Shown in pieces: positions 1-8,509 of a DNA stretch of 61,112 nucleotides (position 1 is its first letter; the number at the start of each line of letters is the position of its first letter). The DNA comes from a virus. The translations under genes and the position numbers were made by a program. The stretch is taken from the IMG/VR virus record IMGVR_UViG_3300032116_000195, positions 1 to 61,112 of that record, one strand, 5' to 3'. The notes under the pieces are model-generated. The model was given only the letters and a program-made list of their open reading frames with translations, was not told the origin of the DNA and made no database searches.

Positions 1-1
1 T

Positions 2-127
2 CGTGAGATTCTTCTTGGTGGTCTGGCTCCAGTTCCAACCAACGAGCGTTCTGTACTCGAAGTACACTACAGCTCTGTACAAGGTTTGGAAATTCTGGAT
101 GCCCAGAACTGCTTCAAGCTGAAGTAA
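2..127 (+). CDS. C-terminal end of a structural protein (partial)
   Basis: An open frame runs from the window edge to a TAA at 125-127 and gives 41 residues ending in ...NCFKLK. A strong hairpin terminator follows directly. The late virion genes continue downstream and the terminase lies at the far right edge, so this is probably the end of a capsid-region gene, possibly the major capsid protein. That identity is inferred from position only. The start is outside the window. Confidence 0.6.
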   Translation, partial: REILLGGLAPVPTNERSVLEVHYSSVQGLEILDAQNCFKLK

Positions 128-135
128 TCAATATA

Positions 136-165
136 GGGAGGGGAGCAATCCTCTCCCTTCTTTTT
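136..165 (+). terminator. Intrinsic terminator after the partial gene
   Basis: GGGAG pairs with CTCCC across a short loop, and the hairpin is followed by TTCTTTTT. It separates the partial upstream gene from the gene at 184. Confidence 0.75.
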
Positions 166-183
166 ATAAACAAATAAACTAAG

Positions 184-1017
184 ATGAAAAAGACAAAACT
201 ATTCAACAACCTGTCCCCCGAACTGATCGCTAAAACCAAACTCAAGCCGGGAGAACAAGTTGTTTACAGGGTTAGCGGCATTACTCCGCATCCTATGGAC
301 CCTACAAAGTGGGCTATCCCATCAGCAAAGAATGTTCCGCCAATGGATCAAATATGGGACGAAGCTAAAAATGATTACGTAGATATTGCTGCTGTAAGGG
401 CGGTAGATGCTGAGGGCAACCATACGTTCCATGATCTTTATTTCTACGGCAATCAAGGCGGACACTTGGTTTTATATGGTGGCCGTGCAGTGGATCAGGA
501 AATTCACTCATACCTTACTCTGTGCAACTATAATGGCTCTAACCCAAACAGAGATACGTCTAAAGAGATTGTATTTGAACTGGTGGATGAGGCTGTGAAG
601 TCTGAGAAGGAAAGCAAGAAGCGTAACATGAAGAGGGAAGCTCTTAATGCTGCAGCTGACTTAAGCCCAGAAGAGGTACGTAACTACGTTGCTGCTCTTG
701 GGCAAGATGATACAAGAAAGATTGAGATACTCAGGAATTACCTAGAGGAGCTGGCGGACAATGATCCAGCAACATTCCTCGATCTTATCAATAACAAACA
801 AGCCGTTATGAAGGCCACAATCAATAGAGCTATCACCAAGGGTGTTATCAATTTTGATGCTGAGCAATCCAAGTTCTCTTGGCCTAACGGAGAGGCTATC
901 CTTACCACAGCCAGAACAACTGGTGGTGATGCCGTTGACGAGCTACTTAGCTATTGCGTGAGCTCAGCCAAGGGTGAGAAGGTTTACCAAACTATTCAGT
1001 CAAAAGCTAAAAAATAG
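184..1017 (+). CDS. Conserved phage protein, probably virion-associated
   Basis: A 277-residue protein. The first ~115 residues are mixed strand and loop with several Pro and Gly (e.g. KPGEQVVYRVSG). The rest is charged and helical (about 130-210, rich in E, K and R). There is no signal peptide or membrane segment. It is a single-gene unit bounded by terminators at 136-165 and 1042-1068. The position directly after a capsid-region gene suggests a head or head-associated protein, but no catalytic motif is visible and the function is unknown. The start sits in an A-rich leader (AAACTAAGATG). Its sixth to tenth codons contain the recurring CCCCCGAACTG word at 215-225. Confidence 0.7.
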   Translation: MKKTKLFNNLSPELIAKTKLKPGEQVVYRVSGITPHPMDPTKWAIPSAKNVPPMDQIWDEAKNDYVDIAAVRAVDAEGNHTFHDLYFYGNQGGHLVLYGGRAVDQEIHSYLTLCNYNGSNPNRDTSKEIVFELVDEAVKSEKESKKRNMKREALNAAADLSPEEVRNYVAALGQDDTRKIEILRNYLEELADNDPATFLDLINNKQAVMKATINRAITKGVINFDAEQSKFSWPNGEAILTTARTTGGDAVDELLSYCVSSAKGEKVYQTIQSKAKK

Positions 1018-1041
1018 TCTCTCTTAGTTTGGTTTGTTTGC

Positions 1042-1068
1042 GGCCCGGGTTTCTACTCGGGCCTTTTT
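1042..1068 (+). terminator. Intrinsic terminator before the tail fiber gene
   Basis: GGCCCG pairs with CGGGCC around a 10-nt loop and is followed by five T residues. Confidence 0.85.
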
Positions 1069-1100
1069 CATATCCTCTTTTTCCGCCTTCTGCATAAATA

Positions 1101-1116
1101 GTTTTGGAACTTTGCG
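1101..1116 (+). promoter_or_regulatory. Possible Bacteroidota-type promoter, fiber gene
   Basis: GTTTTGG is followed by AACTTTG, close to the Bacteroidota -7 element TAnnTTTG, immediately after a terminator. The ACTTTGC word ends about seven bases before the preferred ATG at 1122, so transcription would start at or near the start codon (leaderless). The first base pair of the -7 box differs from consensus. Confidence 0.4.
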
Positions 1117-1121
1117 ATACT

Positions 1122-4100
1122 ATGCCTAGTGTACCAAGTATATCATTTAATGTCAGGTTCGACCTGACTGGTGCCCCCTCGCTTCTACTTACAGATACTA
1201 CTACATATCCTGTCGGAGCCATCGGCATCTTTACAGTCACACAGCCTGATGGTTACGTAAGAACTGGTAATTTTGCAACTCCTGACGTGACCAGTTCGGG
1301 GGGCACTTTTTCTACTAACCTTAGGCTTAGTTCTACGGGCGGTGTTCAGTGTGGTACATATACGATTCTATACGAGATCAAGACCACAGACGATGTGGTC
1401 AGTACATTCACTAGGAGCTTTGTATTTCAGTATGTTCCTGTCGACTTAGTTCTGACTGAGAACTTTGATGTATTTACCCCGAACCTTTCTTATTCCGACA
1501 GCACCAACTATTCTGTTTCTGGATACAATAACACTGCGCCAACAAGAGCTTGGACTGCGGTAAGTATTCCTACAGGAACCAAGACTAGTACAACTTCAGC
1601 TATTAACCTGCAGCATAGCGGAAACTACTACGATGCTGTCTATACTATTACACTTGCTTCTACGCTGACATATTCACACCAGACCTATGCTTGGCTTAGT
1701 GTTCTGGAGACAATCAGCAAGACCGTTACTGCTGAGGCTTGTACTCCCGAGCCGATCGAGGATCTGATTCCTTTGATTGAGGTTCTCAGGCAGCAGTCTA
1801 TTGAATGCAATGGCGACTTCCCTGACTTCGAGAAGGCTCAGACTTTGTTCAGTCATCTGACTGATATGCTGAGAGTTTTGCTGCTCGGGGGAGTAACTCA
1901 GCAGGGCATTTACGATGTATATGAGGATCTACTTGTTATACTGCGCAATGGCCAGTCTATACCGTGTGTCCATACAAATCAACCAATACCAGCATACGAT
2001 CTTGGAGACTATGCGGTTTCTCAATTTCCTATTGATGCTGCGTACTGCACGACTGTAGGCGATGGCGTAAATACTATATACAGTGTTACACACAACCTGA
2101 ATGACGACTGTGTTCTGGTTCAGGTATACGAGGTTACCAGCGGTGCTCAGGTTCTTACGGATGTGACTATCACGAGTAACAACTCAGTAAATGTATCATT
2201 TGCTACTGCTCCGGCTAGCAACGCCTATAAGGTTGTTGTTCATTCCGGTAATGCAGGAATGGTTGGTCCCGGTGTTGAGGCAGGCGGTACTGTAGGTCAA
2301 TTCCTGAGGAAGCAGTCCACAACCGACTACGACACATATTGGGATACTCTTGATGCTGCGGACATTCCAGATATTAGCGCCACATATTTATCTAAGGCTG
2401 TATACGATATCGACAATGATGGTATTGTTGACGATGCAGAGAAGATTACAATCATAGGAAGAAACAGTACTGGATCTACGATACACAAGGGAAAGATTGT
2501 TTACCTGCAGGGTTCTACAGGCAATAGGCCAAACATTATTTTGGCACAGGCTAATACGGAGGCTTCTTCTAGCAAGACCTTTGGTGTTGTTGTCGATGAT
2601 ATCGCACATAATGCTGATGGTCAGGTAGCTGCTATAGGTACGTTGCACGACTTGGATACAAGATCGGGGGCCCCTAATCCATTTACGACTGACACACTAC
2701 TTGACGGTGATAAGATATGGTTATCTGCAACTAACCCGGGTTATGTAACTAAGACTCCTCCAACACAACCGAACCATACGGTATTCATAGGTTTTGTTGC
2801 TAGGACTAGTCCAACCAATGGCAGGATAATCTATAACATACAAAACGGATTTGAGCTTGATGAGCTTCATAATGTGCTTATAAGTTCTGCAGCCGATAAG
2901 GATATTTTATACTATGATTTGGCTACTGGTCTTTGGAAGAATACTACCAAGGCAGGATGGCTCGGGGGGAGCGCATCACAGTTTGTAAAGGGTGACGGTA
3001 CTCTGGACAGCATTACATATTTAACAACAGAAACAGATCCTGTATTCACAGCGCATCCTGCCTATGGAATCACAGGTACTAAGATATCAAACTGGGATGA
3101 TGCCTATACATGGGTATCCAACTTCCCAACACAAACAGGTAATGCAGGTAAGTTCTTGACTACAGACGGGAATACGCTTTCGTGGGCAAATGTTGTCAGC
3201 GGTGTATCTTCATTCAACTCCCGAACTGGCGCAGTAACACTTACATCTGCTGACGTTACCGGAGCATTAGGATATACTCCTGTTACCAATGCAAGGACTC
3301 TTACTATAAACGGCACTACCTATGATTTAACAGCGGATAGAAGCTGGACAATAGGTGGGGTTGGCACTGTTACCTCCGTTGCTCTAACTGTCCCAACAGG
3401 CTTAGTAATTACAAGTGGCTCACCTATAACAACAAGCGGAACGATAGCCGTAGGGTTGCAAAGTGGTTATTCTATCCCTACAACAATAAAGCAAGGTAAC
3501 TGGGATGATGCTTATACTTTTGTTAGTGGCTTCCCTTCACAGACAGGCAATAGTGGTAAGTATCTTACAACTGATGGAAGTACTTTGTCATGGGGTACTG
3601 TATCAACTGCCAATATCTATAACTCAGACGGTACACTGACGGGGAATAGGACGGTAGGATTAGGTGGGAATAAATTATCTATTGGAACTGCAACAACAAG
3701 TTTTGTTGCAGGTCAGCTTGAATTAGGCGTTAGCAATGCAGGAGGAAGTTTTGTTATTCACAATAGTAATACATTAGGAAGAGGTAGTATTTTTTATGGA
3801 GCAAACTCTAGGTATATGGAAATTGGTATGGCAGGAACATCTCTTGCCTTACCAGTTAATGGTGGAGCATTTATCCATAACCCTTATGCAAATCTATACT
3901 TTACTGGAGGTGGTAGTGCTCAACCAAGTACTTCAGATGTTATAATGACACTGTTCCAGTCCACTAAAAATGTAGTAGTAGGCGGCACAACAGACGCAGG
4001 TTTCAAACTTGATGTGCAGGGGACTGCGAGGGTGAGTGGGGGATTAACAATAACTACTGCATTTGGTTTAAATCTTTCTGCTGCTGCATCGTATTTGTCA

Positions 4101-6482
4101 TTCAACTCTACAACATTACTAATTGGCGATGCAGCTTCTTTAATTGGTGGTGGTACTGCTGGATTAGGACTAAGAGGTGCTGCTCAAGTTTTTGGAGATG
4201 GAGGTACAGGATTTCATTATTTTACGAGTAACTACGCTTTATTTTCAACGCAAAGTGCAGCAGTTAATTTAAGTATTGGCATTCCTGCAAGTGCAGTTCT
4301 TGAGGCTCGTTCCACCACCCGTGGCTTCCTCCAACCTCGGATGACGGGAACGCAGAGAGATGCCATCGTGTCCCCTGCTACTGGTCTCTCCGTATACAAC
4401 ACTACAACTAATACAAGCGACTTCTATAACGGCACATCGTGGGTGAGTCTTGCAGCGGGTAATATATACACTGCTGATGGAACGCTGAATGGAAATAGGA
4501 CTGTGACAAGTGGTGGTTTTAATCTTACATTCACAGGTAGCAATATTGCATCAGGTGCTATTGCGAGAGGATTGAATCTTACTCATACACTTGTTGCTGC
4601 TGCGAATAATGATGTACTTGTAGGACTTGATATTAATCCTACGTTTACTAATGGTGCTTTTACTGGTGTACAAAATATTGGATTAAGATTAAATTCTAAT
4701 TCGTCTGGCACAACAGAAAATCTGCAACTATATAATGCAAACAATGGTGGAGGTAGTGCAACTTCAATAAGATTTAGAAATGGATATACAGGTTCAGGTC
4801 AAGGAGTTATTTGGAGTGCAGTAGATTTTGTTTTTGCAGCAGGAGGTGGTGGAAATTTGTTATTGAAAACCAGTACTGGTTTAGGTGTAGATGCTACGAC
4901 AAAAATGACTATTGGGACAAACTCAATAACATCCAATTCTGTACATTCTTTTTCATCAGGAATATTAGGTGATTTAAATGTTTACGTTGGCTCTCAAGGT
5001 GACCCTGTTGCTGGTACAAGGAAAATAATGACATCAACAGTATCTGGTAGTTTTGCGACTCCAGTTGCATCTTTAGCTATTGGTAATTCTTCAAGTCTTT
5101 CTGCGAATCTTAATGCTTTTGGAGTTTATATAAACAATACTGCAACAGTATCAGGAACTGGGGCAAGGTATAATCTATTCGCAGTTGGTACATCTCTTAA
5201 CTCTTTAGAGGGTAATACAATCATTGGCGGCACGGTTGACTCAGGTTTTAAACTTGATGTGCAGGGCACAGGGCGGTATACGGGTCAAGTAAATATAATA
5301 GATTCATCTGCAACAAGTGTTACTGGATTGTCTATGTTTGGTGGAACTTTTACTATTGCAAATAGTGGAGGTTTTAGAGTATTAAACTTCACCAATGGAG
5401 CAATAACAGTAACAGGAGGAAACCCTTTTGTAATATCAAATAATGCAAGGATAGATATATACTCTACTGCAACAAATTCTCCAGTAAGATTAGGTAGCGG
5501 TACTGCACATATTGAGATTACAAACAATAATTTAGTTGATAAGATAACTTTAAAACCAAGTTTATGGAGGGCTGATACTCCACAATATTTAGATATTGTT
5601 AGTAATGATGCTTCGGCTTCATTTGGACAAAGAAGCGGTAGTATAAGAATATTCACAGGCGAACAAGCATCTACTAATGGGTACGGATATATTGTTCTTG
5701 CTCATAATGGTACTGCACAAAGGGGTACTGTTGCGATAGGAGCAGCTACAACTCATGCATCTGCTATACTTGATGTTGCTTCTACGACTCAAGGCTTCCT
5801 TGCTCCACGAATGACCTCTACTCAACGCTCAGCTATCTCTACCCCAGCTGTTGGTTTAGTGGTCTATCAAACAGATGCTACAGAGGGACTCTATCAGTAC
5901 CTATCAACAGGATGGGCAATCATTGGCGGTTCGGGAGGTGTGACAGACGGAGATAAAGGAGATATTACAGTTAGTGGTAGTGGTGCTACATGGACAATTG
6001 ATAACACTGCTGTCACTTATGCTAAAATTCAGAATGTAGCAGCGAATAGTTTCCTTGCCAATGTTACGGGTAGTGCTGCAACAGTTCAAGAGATAGCTAC
6101 TAATAGGATACCACTTTTCTCATCTGCTATCACAGGTACACCATCGGCTACAACATTCTTGAGAGGTGATGGCAGTTGGGCAACACCATCAGGTAGTGGT
6201 GGAGGAATCACAAGGTCAGTAAACAATATCTCTACTAACACTACGGCAGGTGCTGCTGCGAATACTGACTATGTTTATCTGATTAGTGGAACTACAACTT
6301 TAACTCTTCCGACTGCCGTAGGTAATACAAACAGATACACTTTAAAGAACGTAGGAACAGGAACGGTAACTATCAATACAACATCATCACAAACCATTGA
6401 TGGTAGCACATCCATCACAATGGCAGTAAGATATACTGCTTTGGATGTCATCTCTGATGGTACAAATTGGAATATTATTTAA
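1122..6482 (+). CDS. Large mosaic tail fiber protein
   Basis: About 1786 residues. The ATG at 1122 (MPSVPSI) is preferred over the one at 1104 because the latter adds only MELCDT and would overlap the probable promoter. The N-terminal ~700 residues are beta-rich and probably attach the fiber. The remainder alternates conserved linkers with variable, AT-richer modules. The linkers are IYNSDGTLTGNRTV-type, GFKLDVQGTARV-type, and two GFLxPRMTxxQ...GLxVY segments. The linkers recur in the 8510-10417 gene, with near-identical DNA at about 4008, 5251 and 9727. The C-terminus ends in a short beta segment (ALDVISDGTNWNII). The role is host recognition. The variable modules have a base composition unlike the flanks and lack the GHTCGGGGG word, as expected for shuffled receptor-binding segments. 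Confidence 0.85.
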   Translation: MPSVPSISFNVRFDLTGAPSLLLTDTTTYPVGAIGIFTVTQPDGYVRTGNFATPDVTSSGGTFSTNLRLSSTGGVQCGTYTILYEIKTTDDVVSTFTRSFVFQYVPVDLVLTENFDVFTPNLSYSDSTNYSVSGYNNTAPTRAWTAVSIPTGTKTSTTSAINLQHSGNYYDAVYTITLASTLTYSHQTYAWLSVLETISKTVTAEACTPEPIEDLIPLIEVLRQQSIECNGDFPDFEKAQTLFSHLTDMLRVLLLGGVTQQGIYDVYEDLLVILRNGQSIPCVHTNQPIPAYDLGDYAVSQFPIDAAYCTTVGDGVNTIYSVTHNLNDDCVLVQVYEVTSGAQVLTDVTITSNNSVNVSFATAPASNAYKVVVHSGNAGMVGPGVEAGGTVGQFLRKQSTTDYDTYWDTLDAADIPDISATYLSKAVYDIDNDGIVDDAEKITIIGRNSTGSTIHKGKIVYLQGSTGNRPNIILAQANTEASSSKTFGVVVDDIAHNADGQVAAIGTLHDLDTRSGAPNPFTTDTLLDGDKIWLSATNPGYVTKTPPTQPNHTVFIGFVARTSPTNGRIIYNIQNGFELDELHNVLISSAADKDILYYDLATGLWKNTTKAGWLGGSASQFVKGDGTLDSITYLTTETDPVFTAHPAYGITGTKISNWDDAYTWVSNFPTQTGNAGKFLTTDGNTLSWANVVSGVSSFNSRTGAVTLTSADVTGALGYTPVTNARTLTINGTTYDLTADRSWTIGGVGTVTSVALTVPTGLVITSGSPITTSGTIAVGLQSGYSIPTTIKQGNWDDAYTFVSGFPSQTGNSGKYLTTDGSTLSWGTVSTANIYNSDGTLTGNRTVGLGGNKLSIGTATTSFVAGQLELGVSNAGGSFVIHNSNTLGRGSIFYGANSRYMEIGMAGTSLALPVNGGAFIHNPYANLYFTGGGSAQPSTSDVIMTLFQSTKNVVVGGTTDAGFKLDVQGTARVSGGLTITTAFGLNLSAAASYLSFNSTTLLIGDAASLIGGGTAGLGLRGAAQVFGDGGTGFHYFTSNYALFSTQSAAVNLSIGIPASAVLEARSTTRGFLQPRMTGTQRDAIVSPATGLSVYNTTTNTSDFYNGTSWVSLAAGNIYTADGTLNGNRTVTSGGFNLTFTGSNIASGAIARGLNLTHTLVAAANNDVLVGLDINPTFTNGAFTGVQNIGLRLNSNSSGTTENLQLYNANNGGGSATSIRFRNGYTGSGQGVIWSAVDFVFAAGGGGNLLLKTSTGLGVDATTKMTIGTNSITSNSVHSFSSGILGDLNVYVGSQGDPVAGTRKIMTSTVSGSFATPVASLAIGNSSSLSANLNAFGVYINNTATVSGTGARYNLFAVGTSLNSLEGNTIIGGTVDSGFKLDVQGTGRYTGQVNIIDSSATSVTGLSMFGGTFTIANSGGFRVLNFTNGAITVTGGNPFVISNNARIDIYSTATNSPVRLGSGTAHIEITNNNLVDKITLKPSLWRADTPQYLDIVSNDASASFGQRSGSIRIFTGEQASTNGYGYIVLAHNGTAQRGTVAIGAATTHASAILDVASTTQGFLAPRMTSTQRSAISTPAVGLVVYQTDATEGLYQYLSTGWAIIGGSGGVTDGDKGDITVSGSGATWTIDNTAVTYAKIQNVAANSFLANVTGSAATVQEIATNRIPLFSSAITGTPSATTFLRGDGSWATPSGSGGGITRSVNNISTNTTAGAAANTDYVYLISGTTTLTLPTAVGNTNRYTLKNVGTGTVTINTTSSQTIDGSTSITMAVRYTALDVISDGTNWNII

Positions 6483-6499
6483 CAATAAAATTATAAACA

Positions 6500-7564
6500 T
6501 TGGCATACTTCCCGAATAACCCAAATGGACAAGCTACAAGTGCTAACTCAGCTCCTGTAGTTATCGCATCAGACCAAAGTCCAGTACCTATTGCAGATGG
6601 CGGTGGTTCACTTACCGTAGATGGTACGGTAGGAGTGAGTGGTACAGTAACCGTCTCAGGAACAGTAACTGCAAACGCAGGTACTGGTACACAAAACGTA
6701 TCAGTGCAGAATGCTTCAATACCAGTAACTGATAATGGTGGGAGCCTGACTGTTGATGGGTCGGTATCAGTATCCAATTTCCCGACTACTCAAGATGTGA
6801 ACGTAACCAATGCCTCAATACCTGTTACTGATAACGGAGGGTCTTTGACTGTAGATGGAACGGTAGCAGCAACCCAAAACGCAGGAGCAACTTATAATGT
6901 GCAGATAAGTGATGGAGCAAGTACAGTGCCTATTGATGCTGCTCATGCTGATGGTGAAACCAATACTGAGAACCATATAGATATAGGTGCTAAATGTCTT
7001 GTATTCAATGGGACATCATGGGATAGGCAGAGAGGTGATACTACAGGTACTTTTAATGTTGGTAATATTGCCCATGATTTGGCTGATAGTGGTAACCCAT
7101 TAAAAATAGGTTTCAGAGCAGAGGCTGCTCTCCCTACGGCTGTGGCTACAGATGATAGAGTTAATGGTATTGCTGATGTATTCGGTAGGCAGTTGGTTGC
7201 TCATACCGATGCAGGTATGCAAGTATGGAAGAGTGCTAACTATACCACTCAGCAGACGGGAGCATCTATATGGACTCCTTCATCAGGAAAAAAAATAGCA
7301 ATAACTTATTTAGCAGTATCATCTTATGCTACTACGGCTGCAAGGGTTATCATTTGGTTTGGTGCTTCAGCGGATACTACATACACAGCAGGTACTGACC
7401 AACTTGTATGGGCGGGTTCATTTGCTCCATCAGCTAACTCAAGACCCGGTGCTATCATCAGCCTACCCTATGGTATATCAGCGGTAACTGCTGACCATCA
7501 GTTAAGGATAACAACAGATGCAGCTATTTCATTGGACTTAACAATTTACGGATATGAGTTATAA
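6500..7564 (+). CDS. Fiber/baseplate-like beta-repeat protein, TTG start
   Basis: A 354-residue protein read from TTG at 6500, giving MAYFPNNPNGQATSANS. This N-terminus (FPNNPNGQA...APVVIASDQ) is a familiar opening of phage tail and head-fiber proteins, so the TTG start is favoured. Residues ~30-130 hold four or five repeats of the GGSLTVDG[TS]V and ASIPVTDNG type, a probable beta-helix or trimeric stalk. Residues ~130-354 form a globular beta-rich C-terminal domain. It lies between the two large fiber genes and is probably a virion surface protein. The exact receptor or role is unknown. It overlaps the next gene by 11 bases. Confidence 0.65.
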   Translation: MAYFPNNPNGQATSANSAPVVIASDQSPVPIADGGGSLTVDGTVGVSGTVTVSGTVTANAGTGTQNVSVQNASIPVTDNGGSLTVDGSVSVSNFPTTQDVNVTNASIPVTDNGGSLTVDGTVAATQNAGATYNVQISDGASTVPIDAAHADGETNTENHIDIGAKCLVFNGTSWDRQRGDTTGTFNVGNIAHDLADSGNPLKIGFRAEAALPTAVATDDRVNGIADVFGRQLVAHTDAGMQVWKSANYTTQQTGASIWTPSSGKKIAITYLAVSSYATTAARVIIWFGASADTTYTAGTDQLVWAGSFAPSANSRPGAIISLPYGISAVTADHQLRITTDAAISLDLTIYGYEL

Positions 7565-7763
7565 TATAACAAAGGAGATAGTATTGGTTGAGAAGGTAAA
7601 CAACCCAGACGATACAGTTAGTCTGATAGCGGAGTTGAGAGTATTCAAGGATGGAGTATTTGACCATCACGACTCACGCAGTCCTTTCACTTTCGCCAAT
7701 ACAATGACTGACCAAGATATTATAGATTACTTAACGGCTAACGAATATAGCATCTATTTCTAA
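7554..7763 (+). CDS. Small protein of the fiber cluster
   Basis: A 69-residue acidic protein (MSYNITKEIVLVEK...). It overlaps the preceding gene by 11 bases and shares the TAATG stop/start junction with the next gene, so it is translationally coupled to both. It may be a fiber chaperone or connector, but no family was recognised. Confidence 0.65.
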   Translation: MSYNITKEIVLVEKVNNPDDTVSLIAELRVFKDGVFDHHDSRSPFTFANTMTDQDIIDYLTANEYSIYF

Positions 7764-8500
7764 TGGCATTAGTTGGAACAAATAGAGGTACTGGGGGTAA
7801 TACTACGGCAGCTACATCAATAGCTATAGTGCCACCACAGAACTTTGGAGCTAATACTTTGGCGGTATTGGCATTGGCTTATGATAACTCAGGTGGTGGT
7901 GGTGCTGACCCTTACTCCTCAATAACTGATAATGCAGGTAACACTTGGACATCAAGAGTTAACGTATTGAACGACCCCGGTGCGGCATCAGCAGGTTCTG
8001 TACTTAGGATATTCACCTCATCGGTTAGAACTTTGAACACCACAAGTACTATAACAGTAACCTTTGGTTCATCCACTACTGCTAAGTCTTGGACTCTTAC
8101 AGAGTTCTCTTCTAATACTAGCAATTTTGCTGCTAATTTCTTGAGTGCAGGTGCAACAACAGCAGGAAATACAACAACTGCATCAAGCTCTGCAACTAAC
8201 GTAAATAATGGCGATGCAATATTTGGAGCAATTGCCAATGAAGGTAATGCCACTATAACGGCTGACTCAGATACTACAAATGGCTCTTGGTCAACGCAGC
8301 AAACACAAAACAATGGCACAGGCACATCAGGTATGCAGGTAGCATCACAATATAAAATAGTTAATGCAACGGGCAACCAAACTTATAACGTAACACTATC
8401 TGCCGCAGGTGACTGGGGGCTTGGTACAATAAATATAACAGAGGTAGCACTTGCTACATCTTTTGATCCTTTTGGAATGAACGGATTCTTCGGAATATAA
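7763..8500 (+). CDS. Beta-sandwich virion protein
   Basis: A 245-residue Ser/Thr/Asn/Gly-rich protein with no charged clusters, typical of extracellular beta-sandwich or lectin-like structural proteins. The N-terminal segment (MALVGTNRGTGGNTT) continues into alternating strand/turn sequence up to a hydrophobic tail ending FGMNGFFGI. It sits in the fiber cluster with a TAATG junction to its upstream neighbour. Carbohydrate or surface binding is possible but is inferred from composition and context only. Confidence 0.6.
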   Translation: MALVGTNRGTGGNTTAATSIAIVPPQNFGANTLAVLALAYDNSGGGGADPYSSITDNAGNTWTSRVNVLNDPGAASAGSVLRIFTSSVRTLNTTSTITVTFGSSTTAKSWTLTEFSSNTSNFAANFLSAGATTAGNTTTASSSATNVNNGDAIFGAIANEGNATITADSDTTNGSWSTQQTQNNGTGTSGMQVASQYKIVNATGNQTYNVTLSAAGDWGLGTINITEVALATSFDPFGMNGFFGI

Positions 8501-8509
8501 AATATACAC